This document shows, in pieces, positions 25,194-38,837 of a stretch of 64,000 nt of DNA (position 1 is its first letter; each line of letters begins with the position of its first letter). Below the pieces are notes generated by a model. The model ran no database searches and had not been told where the DNA came from. It saw nothing but the letters and a program-made list of their open reading frames with translations. The position numbers were made by a program, and so were the translations under genes. Source of the DNA: Sipunculus nudus (taxonomy: Eukaryota > Annelida > Sipuncula > Golfingiida > Sipunculidae); NCBI GenBank assembly GCA_026874595.1, contig CM049311.1:51525676-51589675 (forward strand), given 5' to 3'.

Positions 25194-27013
25194 TAGCTCA
25201 GCTGACTGTAAGTCATCTGAGCTATAGCGATCACTCTTTGTCCGTCGTCCGTCCGGCCGTCTGGCCGTCCGTCCGTTAACAGGGCACAAACTGTAACTGC
25301 TGGACCTAGAATCTTTAGCTATGGGGCTCCAAAGTACCCCCCAGAATAATGGAAAATTTGATACAAAAGCTCAATTATCTGAACAACTAATGTAGTGATC
25401 ACCATGATTTTTTGCATGGATATTGATCATGGAGTGTTTCATCAGTTCCTGCAGTCTGGTGGCGCCACCTGTATTTTTTCGATTTTTTTTCTCTATTTTT
25501 GAGACCTCTTAAGATGTGGTCATCTGTTAACAGGGCACAAATCTTAACGACTGGACCTAGAATGTTCTCACTTGTCCTGCGGGGAGGCCCATAAAAAGTC
25601 TCTGTGGAAACCTGAAATTAGGTCTCTGTTACCCATAACCTATGAGCTAAGGGGTTCTGAAGTACCCCCCCCCCCCCCAGAATAATGGAAAATTTGATAC
25701 AAAAGCTCAAGTATCTGAACAACTATTGTATTAATCACCATGATTCTTGCATGGATATTGATCATGGAATGTTTCATCAGTTTCTTCAGTCTGGTGGCGC
25801 CAGCTGTATTTTTCTATTTTTACGAATGTTTTTCTCTATTTTTGAGACCTTAAGATGTGGTCATCTGTTAACTGGGCACAGATCATAATGACTGGACCTA
25901 GAATCTTCTCTCTTGACATGCTGGGAGGGCCATGAAAAATCTCCTTGAAAACCTGAAATTAGGTCTCTGTTACCCATATCCGATCCTTTGAGCTATGGGG
26001 CTCCGAAGTACCCCCCCAGAATAATGCAAAATTTGATACAAAAGCTCAAGTATCTGAATAACTACTGCATTGGTCATCATGATTCTTTGCATGAATATTG
26101 ATCATGGGATGTTCCATCACTTCCTGCAGACTGGTGGCGCCACCTGTATTTTTTGCAATTTTACGTTTTTTTTCCTATATATTTGAGACCTTCAAAGAAG
26201 CTGTCATCTGCTAACAGGGCACAAATCGTGACCGCTGGACCTGGATTCTTTTAAATTGACATCAAGAGAGGTCCATTAAAAGTCTCTATGGATACCTGAA
26301 ATAAGGTCTCTGTTACCCATATTCTTTGAGCTATGGGGCTTGTAAGGACTCCTAAGAATAATTAAAAATGTGATACAAAAGCTGCAGTATCTGAATAACT
26401 AATGTCCTGATGGCCATGATTTTTTGCATTCATATTGATCATGGAGTGTTTCATCAGTTCCTGCAGACTGGTGGCGCCACCTATTTTTTTTTTATTTAAT
26501 TTGTACGCATTTTTTTCTCATTCTGAGACTTTCAAATAAAGCCTCATCCTGTAACAGGGCACGAATCGTAACCACTTGACCTAGAATCTTCATACTTGAC
26601 ATCTAGGGAGCTCCATGAAAAGTCTTCATGGAAATCTGAAATTAGGTCTCTGTTTTCCATATCCTCTGAGCTATCGGGTTCATAAGTACCCCCGAAATAA
26701 TTAAAAATGTGATACAAAAACGGTGTTTGTTTCTGGAGAACTCCTCTGAGACCCTTGGACTGATCTTCCGTAACCCGGCATAGTTGTTCCCTCACCTATG
26801 TAGTTGTGCATTACAAAGACAGGTGGCACCACCTGCAATCCTTTCTGGGCAGTCTGAATCTGGGTGTCTTTTAGATAACAGCCTATATCTCAGAAGTGGC
26901 TCAATGTATTGAGCTGAAAGTTAGCATGTATATAGATCTTGGATCTCTCCATCTTGTAATCGAATTCAACAATCCGTGAATTCAGCTGAGCGTCATGGCC
27001 TATGGGCCACTAG
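25194..27013 (+). mobile_element. Element E6: complete, 337-bp core plus one B unit
   Basis: The start palindrome TAGCTCAGCTGACT/AGTCATCTGAGCTA (25194-25225) and a GTCCGTCGTCCGTCC linker precede five type-A units of 335-339 bp (GGTGGCGCC at about 25458, 25793, 26132 and 26470). One truncated type-B unit follows (26810-26960: CTCAGAAGTGG, then TCTTGGATCTCTCCATCTTG). The end is AATTCAGCTGAGCGTCATGG, CCTATGGGCCA and CTAG (27013). Same architecture as E4. Noncoding. Confidence 0.8.
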
Positions 27014-27253
27014 TTATGAACTGATTTTTAATATCTAATATCCATCATAAATGCAGAACATAAAAGCTATGTTGTACACCAAAAAAGTACGAAATATTTT
27101 AACCTCAGCTTTTATTCATCATTTAATATACAAAGGAAAATGGAGCGTGTATATCGTCAATACGTATCAGATATCGAATTGATTGTATCGCAATACTTAT
27201 TGTACCTGAATAGGCGTACCGATGCCAAGCCCTATTATATATATATATGTATG

Positions 27254-27300
<47 letters not shown>

Positions 27301-27575
27301 ATGGATTATTAAAAATTATCAAAATTATTGACCGAGTAAATTGGCTCACCTGTACATTACTCTGAAAGTGTTGGCACTTGTTCGCTTTACAAAGATTAGT
27401 TTTAATATTATGTTCGTCACTTGGCTTCCCGTCTTTATTTTACCCTGAGAAAAATATTATTTTTCTAGTTAATATGATCTCTTCCCCTGTGCATACATTA
27501 TCGTGTGTGTATTATGCAAAAAATGAAAGCCATTTAATCGATTATGAAACAAAACGTTCAATCATCGATATATCA

Positions 27576-27617
<42 letters not shown>

Positions 27618-27672
27618 AGTATATCTTGAGATTTATCCAGACCAGGAAATACCAAAAAAACTGACATAGATC
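27014..27672. other. AT-rich DNA with two (AT)n tracts
   Basis: (AT)n microsatellites lie at 27236-27301 and 27579-27614. GTATCGATAC-like motifs occur at 27150-27235. No gene. Confidence 0.7.
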
Positions 27673-27836
27673 ATGAAAGAATATACTTACCATCGCTATA
27701 TATCAGTAACAAACATGTCCCACGTGAAAACCACGGAAGTCATGCAAATGTCACATTTTTTATACTTGTTAGATGAACATAAGGACGATATGCCGCAGCC
27801 CTCATTTAGTCTAGAACTGTTGAGCAGCTTTTACTG
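27673..27836 (+). CDS. Candidate ATG-containing exon, unknown protein
   Basis: A frame opens at ATG 27673 and stays open past a good donor, TTTTACTG|GTATGT (27836/27837); unspliced it would stop at 27883-27885. The 54-codon part before the donor has ordinary composition, including MSHFLYLLDEHKDDMPQPS. No signal peptide or domain is recognised. Either a first coding exon or a chance frame; support is a start, a donor and codon balance only. Confidence 0.25.
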
Positions 27837-29526
27837 GTATGTCTCCCGTGGGATCTACGTTCCTGGCCTTATAAATATACCATAAAGTCGCGACATGGAT
27901 GGTTCAATACAAATTATCATCTATCGTTTACTTTAACGTTAGATCTTTTTTCATAAAGATGTAGGGATTATTTTCTGGAGAAAATCACAGCGTACGGCTG
28001 AGAATATTTTTTCGTGAAGCTTTCAGTGCAAGTATAACTATGTCTTAAGGCTAACTCCCAAGTCGCAACTTTCACTGATATTAAATGAGGATAAAGTGAT
28101 ACTGTCCCTTTGTGGATAAAACGCTTTATCATTAAAATGAATCGCTATCCTGACAGTGCTTATAACAGGACACTGGAACAAAATGTTATTTAATATCTGG
28201 TGATTTCGTGCTATTGATGTCCAATTCATGCTATTGATTATCCGTTCGCGCATTATTATTCATAAATTAAGTCATGAAGGTATCTGATATCTGATTAATT
28301 AACTATTAATCCAATGTTGTGGATCAACGTTCTCTCTCCGCCTTTCGCGCTAAGACTCTTAACTCGGACGCCAGTCTAAGTTAAGTCTTTACCACAAAAG
28401 CGTGCTCTCCACCCAATGGGTACTAGTCATGGGAGGGTAGGCAAAATGTAGGAACAAAGTGTGAGCACCTTTTTAAGGCAACTGGGGTTTAATGCGTCCG
28501 AGGCGGACGAGAAATGCTACAAGGAAGACCAAGAAGGCAAAGTGGATGAGACTGACTGATTTCGAACTATAAATACCCACTTTGCCTTTATGCAGAGATG
28601 TTTATCATTCAACCGCCATCTTGTAAACCGCTGATACAATCAGTATCTATTGGTAAAGGAATACAGCCAATGTAGCACATACACATTTACATTATTAATA
28701 CACAATGATGTTATCTTTAATGAACACTTGATAACATCTGCGAAACGACACAGGACATCAGTCAGTGAACGCCTGCATAATTATCAGATTAATATTCCGT
28801 GGTCTGTAGAAATGCCTTTGATGTCCATAGTTACTGATTTGCATCAACTTCTTTCCAAAGCTTTTTAAAGCCATCACATCGGGAGAGCTGGCACCATACG
28901 TATTTAATTCATTGTTCATAAATAAACGATATCCCGGTGTTCACATTTTCCTTTCAGCATTTATGCGAGGCCGATGATTAGAAACAGAAAAAAAGTCTCC
29001 GTGCCTTGATCTGGTGACAATAAGCTGGCTGTTGGAAAGAGAACCGTGGATAGAGAGCTCATATCCCCTGTGTCTTCTGACTCGGGTTCAGTGTTTTATT
29101 TCACACGTCGTCAAAGAAACGCCTAAATGATGGTGTTTTCATGTTATTACGTTTACATTTATGTCAGATGTCAAATCTGAGTTGCATCCAAACCGGGTTC
29201 AATTATCTCGTGGTAAGTAACTGTCCAAGAGCAACTCTACGCATTGAAAAAAAAATTCAGGTACAGGTCGACAGCTGTTGATCATTTTAAGATAAGGGAT
29301 ACTTTCAAAATGTATATTATTTTTTTCGGATTTGTTAAGATGTTAGGCAATATTTTTTTATTTAGGGTAAACTCATTATTTACTGATACCCTTAAATCTA
29401 AACGATTTCTTTTGTAATTTCTTGTTTATTAAAAAAATTAACATTTTTTTTAACTTTCGAGTATTACATTGTGACAAGGATTATCAGGTTAAGCATCTTA
29501 CACTACTATGGACCATTACTATGGTA
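27837..29526. other. Unique DNA, nothing firm
   Basis: A 10-bp inverted repeat GGCAAAGTGG ... CCACTTTGCC (about 28531-28588) could form a stem with a loop near 38 nt. A strong acceptor (TTTTCCTTTCAG, near 28959) is followed by only eight codons before a stop. Minus-strand (28038-28253) and + (28650-28868) frames lack splice support. Confidence 0.45.
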
Positions 29527-29810
29527 TTATCATTACTATGTATTTTCCTTCACTCAGCCGTAAAGTTTCTGGTATTATCGTTCACTTAGCCATGCAGTTA
29601 CTGGCATTATCGTTCACTCAGCCTTATAGTTACTGGCATTAGAGTTCACTCAGCCTTATAGTTACTGGCATTATCGTTCACTCAGCCTTATAGTTACTGG
29701 CATTATCGTTTACTCAGCCTTATAGTTACTGGCATTACCATTCACTCGGTCGTATACTTACTTGCATTATTATTCACTCGGACGTATATATTTACTCAGA
29801 CTTATAGACC
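29527..29810 (+). repeat. 32-bp minisatellite, array 1
   Basis: About eight copies of TTACTGGCATTATCGTTCAC followed by TCAGCCTTATAG, with central copies nearly identical and edges diverged. Confidence 0.9.
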
Positions 29811-30282
29811 GCATTTGATTTGGACGCGGATTGTCTTACGAGCACAAATAAAAGGGCAGGTGGTGGGAGACGAGAGTTTTGTTATCGAGGTCAGATTCGT
29901 CCTCACCCCCCCCCCCCCGTTCAATGCGGGCTGGAACTCGTGTTGTGACGACAGAGTCGGGCTATATCAGGAAGTGGCGGTACAAACTGGCATGTTGAGT
30001 GAAATAGGTAAACGTTAAAAATGCATGAAACATTAAATTTAATGTTAAATTCAAATTTAAAGTTTTTTTTTTTAACAGAAGGCCGACATAAGCATTTTAT
30101 TGTATTTTTCTATTCGGGTGACAAGAGTTCGTTCAGGAGGATCCATGAAATGCGCTGCCATCTTCATAAGTGTAAATAACCCACATTATTGTATAAGCCT
30201 ATTACTGGCATTAATGCCGTTAGCGTTATTTGTTACAATGCGCATGCGTCCTGAAATCCACTCGATTCCTATTCAAACGCAG

Positions 30283-30510
30283 CCAAAGTTACTGGCATTA
30301 TCGTTCACTCGGCCGTATAGCTTCTGGTATTATCGTTCACTCATCCTCATATAGTTACTGGCATTATCATTCACTCGGTAGTATAGTTCTGGGATTATCG
30401 TTCACTAAGCCGTATATTTACTGGCATTATCGTTCTCTCAGTCTGATAGTTACTGGCATTATCGTTCACTCAGCCTTAAAGTTACTGACATTATCATTAA
30501 CCCCACAATA
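30283..30510 (+). repeat. 32-bp minisatellite, array 2
   Basis: About seven more diverged copies of the same unit, same orientation. The 94-codon frame across it is repeat-coded (periodic GIIVHS/TGIIV motifs) and not a gene. Confidence 0.9.
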
Positions 30511-30639
30511 TTAATGCCTCTACACACACCAACAACGTTTGATAAAAATGTAGTCAAGAGGGTTATGTTGTCCGTTCATATATGGCTGAATAAGAACTGT
30601 TTCAAGGCTAATTACATAACCTTGGTGTTTTTGTGGTTA

Positions 30640-31400
30640 TAGTCTAGCGGATTTGGCCGGCAAAATTTTGTCCACCCAAGCTATGCTGAATTTGGTATCA
30701 TTTTAACCGTTGGGATGTCTAATTTTTGAAAATTGATGTTATGGTTTCAGCAAGTGTGCACAAGTCATTGATTTCACCCTTTTCTGCCAAAACATGGAAT
30801 AATTACATTTTCTTGTTATTGTGCTATCAAATTATGTGACTATAGGGTTAGTTTTATCAACTCTGTTTGATAGAAAAGGCACATAGAAAATTATTCGTTA
30901 AGGTCAAAACTAGGCCCACAATTTGACAAATTTCTGTATTTTTTTGGCAAATACATATACTTTCCTTATAATTTTTCTAATTATCCAACATAATGAACGT
31001 TTATAATTGATATGGATTTCCCAATTTTATAATTCAGAATGTCTCTCTGTTATAAAACTTCATTTAAACACATTTAAGTGAGTATAACTTGTGTCTAAAC
31101 TGCCTTATTTTGACGACGCCAACATCATATTTTCATTACCTATCATTTCCACAAAACCTTGATTGTCAATGTTCTTTGTATTTCATACCTAGATGAATTA
31201 CGCATATGTAAACTGTATGTTCATTGGATCGAAAGACCAAAAATAACCGCAATATTTTCATTATAATATGTTCTCTTTTATTTGTAAATTATACATTGTC
31301 TTAATTTTTGCTATTTTGGGGCTTCACTAAGGCCATGGTTTATTAATTTTCTCTTCATGTATATTTCCCTGACATGGTTAAAGAACTATAATTTCAGTTT
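30640..31400 (+). repeat. Dispersed repeat family, + copy
   Basis: Shared landmarks with the reverse complement of 36490-37260, in the same order: TGGTATCATTTTAACCGT, GCAAGTGT(G/T)CACAA, AATTTGACAA(A)TTTCT, TTTTTCTAATTAT, ATTCAGAATGTCTCT, GACGCCAA and TATCATTTCCACAAAACCT. Divergence is high, with AT-rich indels between blocks. No coding sequence survives, so the class is unknown. Confidence 0.7.
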
Positions 31401-32210
31401 TCCTTTTATTACATGAAATAACTTCTTTAAAATTTAGGAATTGAAAAATTATGAAGCTTTTTATCTTTACCTTTTCCTTTTTTTACCTTTTTCTGCTTTT
31501 AAGGAACTGTTCATTCTTCTTCAGACCAATAAAAGTATAGTAGTGTTTTCAAATAAGTCAGAATCGCCGCGGCAGAATTCAAACCTTGTTACAGAGAGAG
31601 TATGTATTTTTTATGCTCATAGATTCGGGTCGCATGAGCGGCCTATTAAACCTGGGTTATGAATTGTGCGACCGGCCTATACATGTTCATGCTTACTTTA
31701 TAATTGATAATTATTCTAAATTTTAATGGCCCCAAAATTATCTTTATGATGGTGAGTTTTAGCATTTTACATATATATTTAAGGACTTGGGTAAGAGTGG
31801 TAGAATAGGTCTGTAACTGTTTTATAATGATGGCATTTCATCAAACAGAGATTTGCTGAAGGTTCGAAGTAAATGTTCACACAATGATGGGAAATATGGA
31901 ATTGTGAGGACTCGTGCTATATAACATGTCACATTAGCTGTACATATCATAGCTGAATACGTTTTGAGGCATTACATAAGTTTAACTGGGCAAAGGTTAA
32001 TTGAATGTTAAATACTTATATATTTTAGATATTTTTTAAATCGATTTTACACTTTTTTCCTGAAAATACCGATTGGCAGAACCGCCTTTCATTGTTCCTT
32101 TTTCAGTGCAAATAATTCGATCTATTAGCTTTATCAAGAGCTTTTCGATGGATTGTCATCAACTCAGACTGGTGACCCATGTACAAGCTATTTGTAGAAC
32201 TTTTGACAAT
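31401..32210. other. Nothing recognised
   Basis: AT-rich sequence without repeats of the families listed or a supported exon. Confidence 0.5.
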
Positions 32211-32714
32211 AGCCCTATTTACACTAGAAGAATGTGACGCGCGCCAGACCTGTCCAGAAAAATGTGCAGCGGGCTACATTTTAACTTGCGTTCGAACCGT
32301 GCCGGACCAAGTGACCATGTAGAGCGCGCTACCCTGTCAAGTTAGGCCGCATTGTACTTGGCCCGGCCTAGAATCTGCATTGCGTTTACACGCAGATTAA
32401 CACTGCAATCTAGCGCGGCTTAGATTGGATTCCCCCTTGCGCTCATGGGTATATCCCAGTCACATGACAGCCGAGTCTTGCTGGAGCATGCTATATCTAT
32501 AGCGCGCTCCGATTCTGTTAACACACGTTTGAAGCACAAATGTAGACCGCGCCAGAGGCTGTCTGGCGCGCGCTAGTATGAAGAACCGACTTTAACCGGT
32601 GGTCATAATGTAGCGCGCTCCACACCGAAAATCATTGATATCTTGCGCGTTTGGGGGACTTGGCGCGCGCTAAACGATGTAGAGCGCTCCAGAAAAACGT
32701 GTGTAAATGGGGCT
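32211..32714. mobile_element. 504-bp CpG-rich inverted-repeat element
   Basis: The left end AGCCCTATTTACACTAG and the right end (reversed) AGCCCCATTTACACACG match at 14 of 17 positions. The interior repeats GTAGCGCGCTCC and GGCGCGCGCT-type motifs many times and is far richer in G+C and CpG than anything nearby. No transposase frame is present, so it fits a MITE-like non-autonomous DNA element. I could not define a clean target-site duplication, and the superfamily is unknown. Confidence 0.65.
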
Positions 32715-34129
32715 TATATGACTCAGATCAAACCCAATCTTCAAAGATAATATACATTGGCAGAAGGAGTCCATTCACAACATACAGTTTTGGTCAGAAT
32801 AGCAAAACACGCATGATCATGCTGACTTTCCTTGTTGATACATACAGCTGTCGACGTTGCTGATTGAATGCCATTCATTTCTTTGCCCGTTTCAACTGTT
32901 ACAGATATTAAAAAATATGTTTCTTTTAGACTGGGCTTCAGAGAAAATGGATGAGATCTAGAAAAGGCTTTGCTTACGGATGCCATAGCTATTGCCAAAA
33001 TGGAAAACAAGTGGCTTTGCACAAAGCTTGTGCCAAAGCAACTTTGTTGAAAAGGAAGGTCTTCAAAGGAATAAATCATTTATTAATTAACATTTTAAAA
33101 ATGCGACGGCATTGTGAAATTGACTGTTTAAGAGGAACCACTATCCGCAATAATTGCATGATGACAGTGATACATGTTTATTTTGTATAAAAAAGCAAAA
33201 AGATACATGGCATTGCTGAGCTGAAACTGTTCCTTCTTATCGTATTTCGCAGTCTGAAACTGCAAACATGGAGATATTCTAGGTGGCACCATTTGCACAT
33301 GCAAGTTATTTGGTACTCACTCACTCAAGGTCAGTCAGGTTGTTTTGCTGTAATGTCATTTAACGTATATCAAAGTTAATGGGGCCCAGTGTAACTTTAG
33401 ATGATGCAGCAATAACAGACAAATAAAAACATGCAAATGATAGTACAGTGAATTGATTTACAAAATGTATCACAAAGACCAAATTCTACTGCTGCCGAGA
33501 CTCTCAGTTTGATATCCTGGCGAAGATGATTGATGTGTCTAAAGTTGAATTGTTAATAGCGAAGCCCTAAAGCCAGTTAACTCTATGCCTGCTAAGAGAA
33601 ACAATAAAAGCTTGTGCACAACTCCAAATTCACAAAAGCTGGTTGTAAAAATAAAAATTTATAAACTGATCAATGCATGGATTTAATAATTTACATACAT
33701 GGGGGGGGGGGGGGACAGCAGTTATAAGTCACATTACACCTGAATATACCTTTTTGGAATCGAATCACACGTCATCTTCAGCAGATGGAAAAGGTGCTTG
33801 TGATAATTTAACTGTTAAAAAGTCGGAATTATTTTTAAACTTGGGGTTTAATGTTTAAATATAGGCAGATCATTGCTCACCACAGAGGGTCCACTATTTA
33901 AAAAAAAACTATATCTGAACAATACAATTTTACAGCATTGGAATATGTAATTCCAGTGAATGTTGGGATATTTAAAGATAGATACCTGTTGTTAGGTATT
34001 AAATAAATAAGATATTTTAGTAAAATATATTCAATCTAATATCTCATGTGTTATTCACTTGTTTTATTTATGATTGCTTTGTCTACCACTGGTCATTTTT
34101 TGCCTCTGCAATTCTTGAAAATATTTTCA
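32715..34129. other. Unique DNA with ambiguous overlapping frames
   Basis: At 32741-33190 both strands hold protein-like frames (112 codons on minus, 79 on plus) that overlap, so at most one is real; neither has convincing splice sites. A poly-G run lies at 33701-33713. Confidence 0.4.
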
Positions 34130-34171
34130 CACACACACACACACATATATGTATATATTTATATATATATG

Positions 34172-34209
<38 letters not shown>
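34130..34209. repeat. (CA)n(TA)n(GA)n compound microsatellite
   Basis: CA, then TATATGTATATA-type, then GA repeats in series. Confidence 0.95.
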
Positions 34210-36489
34210 AATAAAAAATTGTCAACATTTTTACTTATACGTATTGTCGTGCAACATGTTGTTGCACTCATCAGGTAAGTCTGATTGAAATGGTATGGTT
34301 CATAACAGGTTCCTAAAATGATTACGGGCAATTCCATTCTGATCTGAAGTTTGAATCAAAATTTTGATTTCCATAAGAATTATAACAATAATACCAATAG
34401 GAGTAACATAAAATCATCGCCGCTTAAACAGCTTTGTTCCCCTAAACAAGAACAGTGCCTGTAAGTTAATGCTGGTCAGGGAAATGCCCTTGTAAACACA
34501 CCACTTGACCCATCTGGGTACAGACATCTATTGTGCAATAAGAATATGCGCTTTTGATCCCTCATCCAAGGAACGTGCCTTTCCAGACAGCAGCAATATT
34601 CTCGGAACTTTGTTCCACTCATGGTTGCAGGCACTTACTTTGTCGTTAAGTAATATTAAGTAGCAAACGTACCGGATAACCTAAAGCCAAGGATTGCCCA
34701 CACAGCATATAAAAATTCTCAAATGTGTTATGAACTTAGAAGGATACGTGCGGCTGATTCTAATATATTCAGTGTACTAAATGACCCCATATCCCCCTCA
34801 AGTGTTAGTCCACAAAGCAGAGAAGCTATTTAAGTCTGTCTGATACATTTCAAAAGCAGGTACTACTGGTGGGCACATCTACTGTGAAACAGAACAAACA
34901 TTGGTGGGTGGTCTCATGCCCCTTTCATACAATTTCTGTGGGGAGCAATTTATTTGTTACGAAAACATTTACAGTCCTTTAATTTTGCTGCTTTATTTGC
35001 CAAGGCTAGGGTACTTTGCTGTAAATGAAAGCCAGGAAGACTAATGTCAGATAGTCTCTCTCCATTACCTAAACATGAATTACCAGTCATTATGAAGTGT
35101 ATCAGTGTAAATTAAAGAACAGATTCACAGTGAGCCCAGCAGGCAAAGCAACCAGCATGGTTTTAGTCAATGATCACTGGCTTTATGAGGGCAACCACAT
35201 TAATTACACGAGCGGTGGCCCGACTACAGCAGGTGACTGATAAATAACTGGAGTAAAATAGCAGCGGCTACAGGTGTCTATAGGTAGTACCACTTCTCTT
35301 GCGCATTAAAGGTAAAATAATGTCTATGATCGGCTGGCAAATCATATTTTAGAGCAGCCGATAATATAAATGTGCTGATACAAAGTCGAGGTTAGTCATA
35401 ACCAATTTTATGATCTTATTTTACTGGGTTCTGTCCTGTGACACTTATTTATGTACCAGAAAAACGTCATAGTTGTCAGCCTAGTATTTTAAGTAACCAT
35501 AAATCGTTTTATTTCGTGGCCAGTATACGGAAAATTAATTATGTAAAGGCAGAGGGCATCACCTTATCTTTATTGTAAAAGAGAAACAAGGTGTTAAAAA
35601 ATTCAAGAGCACATAAGACCTCAGGATACTCATTCCTGGGATATTTGATACTTTGTTTATAAGAACGATTATCATTATAATATGAAACCTAAATTCCAAA
35701 TATACCCAAAATCAGAATGATTTATCTTTAGCGCCCTGCTAATGGGCGGACAACAGATTAAAGCAGCGGAAATAACGTTAAGCCTGTTGATCTTGACAAA
35801 GAAATTTGTCTACAAGTTTCTACGAAATTTTCATGTTATCAGATATGAGTCAGAAGTCATGCAGAGCCTAATTAATTTGGTCAATGGACTTTGATAGGAC
35901 AGTAACCTTGTTTTCATATTTGATTGCTTAATTAAAAGGTAGACATAAATGCTGGTTGTTTATCCAAGACTGTGAAAACTTCGAAAAACGAAGCCAGAAA
36001 AGAATTACATGATTTCACAGGGGAGGTACAGACGACTGTATGAATTTTGCAAAATGTAAAACATGAACATTTTTATTTTGTCACAAATAGATGTTAGACT
36101 TAGTACCACCGTGAAAGGATGATGAAAAAAATCTGGTCCATTACATATTTAGAGGCTGTAAAAGTGCAATTAGGCCTTTGCCCAACATTGTTTAATACAA
36201 ATATTTGGTATTACACGTACTGTTTCTATCTGTGAATTATATTATCTTATGTCTGACCCAGATAACCTGCTGCTTCAATTAATGGCGTGCCATTTGGCGG
36301 GCCATATTTGTTAGATATGATAGGTATGTGAACATTGTTAATTCAGCGTCGTCACAATGGGGTTGAAATATATGTTTAAGAAAGTTTTTGCATAAATGAC
36401 GAGAAAACTGAAAATCACAGGGGTTACGCTTTATCAGAGAAAGATGAAGGGAAGGAATAATATTTGACATCTTTTACAGTGCTTAAATT
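34210..36489. other. 2.3 kb without gene; two possible conserved noncoding blocks
   Basis: Blocks at about 35100-35290 and 35725-35900 are more balanced in base composition than their surroundings and contain TTAATTA-type homeodomain-like cores (ATTAATTACACG, CTAATTAATTTGG). They lack long open frames. Their possible regulatory role is a guess from composition only. Confidence 0.3.
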
Positions 36490-37260
36490 TAGTCTTATAG
36501 CAATGAATCGTTTTAAATAATAAGAAAAACAAAAGCCCATGACCTGGTCTAATTTATAAAAAAAAACGAGAAATTGTCAAATTCTGGGGTTACATGATGT
36601 CTTAATCCCGTAAACAATTTACCATCGACAGAAATATATTCCTTTTCCACTAGGTAAAGTTGGCACGACCATCATCTATTACAACTCAACATATCATTTC
36701 ACCATAGTACGAAATACCAAGAGAGTTTGTTTGCCAGGTTTTGTGGAAATGATAAATATTTTTTGGCGTCTTCAGAATAAGACCGGGTTTCAAGACCATG
36801 CTGCACCCAATTCACTGCGTTCAAATGAAATATAATTTTTGTACAGAGACATTCTGAATAATGCAACAGAAAACCTGCACCACTTTATAACGTTCCTTTA
36901 AATTTGTTCAATAATTAGAAAAAAATATAAAATTATATATATTTTTGCAAAAATTAATACATAAAATTGCCAAATTAAGGACTTATTTCGGACCATGAAA
37001 CCCAAAACCATCCTAATTTGTTATGAACTGTATTTCTTCGAGCATTTTCTAACAATTAGAGTTGATATAACAGCATAATGTATAACAACATAATTTAAAA
37101 AAATAGCGAAATATATATAATTTTGTCTGTAAAGAGGTTAAACCAATGCATTGTGAACACTTGCGGCAACCACAACATCGAAATAAAAAACAAACAGAAA
37201 TTATTACGGTTAAAATGATACCACATTTGGCTTTATATAACTCCAGTAGGGGCATCTCCT
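36490..37260 (-). repeat. Dispersed repeat family, - copy
   Basis: Reverse-oriented partner of 30640-31400, with the same ordered landmarks (for example ACGGTTAAAATGATACCA at 37206-37223 and AGACATTCTGAAT near 36847). Confidence 0.7.
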
Positions 37261-37492
37261 TAAATATGGCCCCTTTGTGCTTTCGCAGCTACACTATAAG
37301 GACTTCACGGAAAAGGTAATATTTGTAAGCATGCGCATGTGAAATATAAACAGAAGGTGTTTCCTTGAAATGTTACACATTTGACTGTTGAGACAAGTAC
37401 CCCCGACATTCTTACAGTGGTTTAATGAAAGAGGTTTGTTGTGAGTAAAAAAACGACCTCTGGTAGAAGGGTGATAACTTATATATAGTCTC

Positions 37493-37775
37493 TTGCACTA
37501 TCATTCAATCAAAAGTACAATGTCTGACATTACCATTCACTTACCTGTACAGTTTCTGACATTATCATTCTTCCATCCGTATATAGAATCTCATATTATC
37601 ATCCTACCAACCGTATACTTTCTTGGATTATCATTTACCCACCCGTAAAGTGTCTGAGATTGTCGTTCACTTACCCATATGGTTTCTGAATTTATCGTTC
37701 ACTCAATTATATAATTTCTGGTATTATCGTTCCCTCATCCGTATAGTTTCTGCCATTCTCATTCACTGACTCTGC
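37493..37775 (+). repeat. 32-34-bp minisatellite, array 3 (diverged)
   Basis: Eight or nine diverged copies of the unit seen at 29.5-30.5 kb (for example TTTCTGACATTATCATTC, CATCCGTATA), in the same orientation. Confidence 0.75.
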
Positions 37776-38609
<834 letters not shown>

Positions 38610-38677
38610 AGAGAGATGTATAATTAGCCATGCTGGTTTATTGTATATATATAGATGGAACTGTAGAATACACAGAA

Positions 38678-38757
38678 AAGTCGGTTCATTGCCGATGGGA
38701 ATTGAACCCATGATCTTCCGATCGCCTGCTTTAAGTCGCTACGTCGGCAAATGTAGT
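38678..38757 (-). mobile_element. tRNA-derived SINE head (family B), minus
   Basis: The minus strand reads CGTAGCGACTTAAAGCAGGC, then GATCGGAAGATC, a T-arm ATGGGTTCAATTCCCAT with 5-bp stem, and GAACCGACTT. The D-arm and T-arm likeness plus the sequence shared with the + copy at 38838 indicates a SINE rather than a tRNA gene. Confidence 0.75.
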
Positions 38758-38837
38758 GAGTAGTACTCTGACGTCACCACCCTGACGTCACTTCGTTGGT
38801 TCCTATAAAAGTGTGCAAATACACAAGGGGTTGGGAT

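Noticed and set aside
30230-30514. 94-codon + frame with periodic residues
   Set aside because: Encoded by the 32-bp minisatellite.
32741-33190. Overlapping 112-codon minus and 79-codon plus frames
   Set aside because: Mutually exclusive and without a convincing splice site or start context; neither can be preferred.
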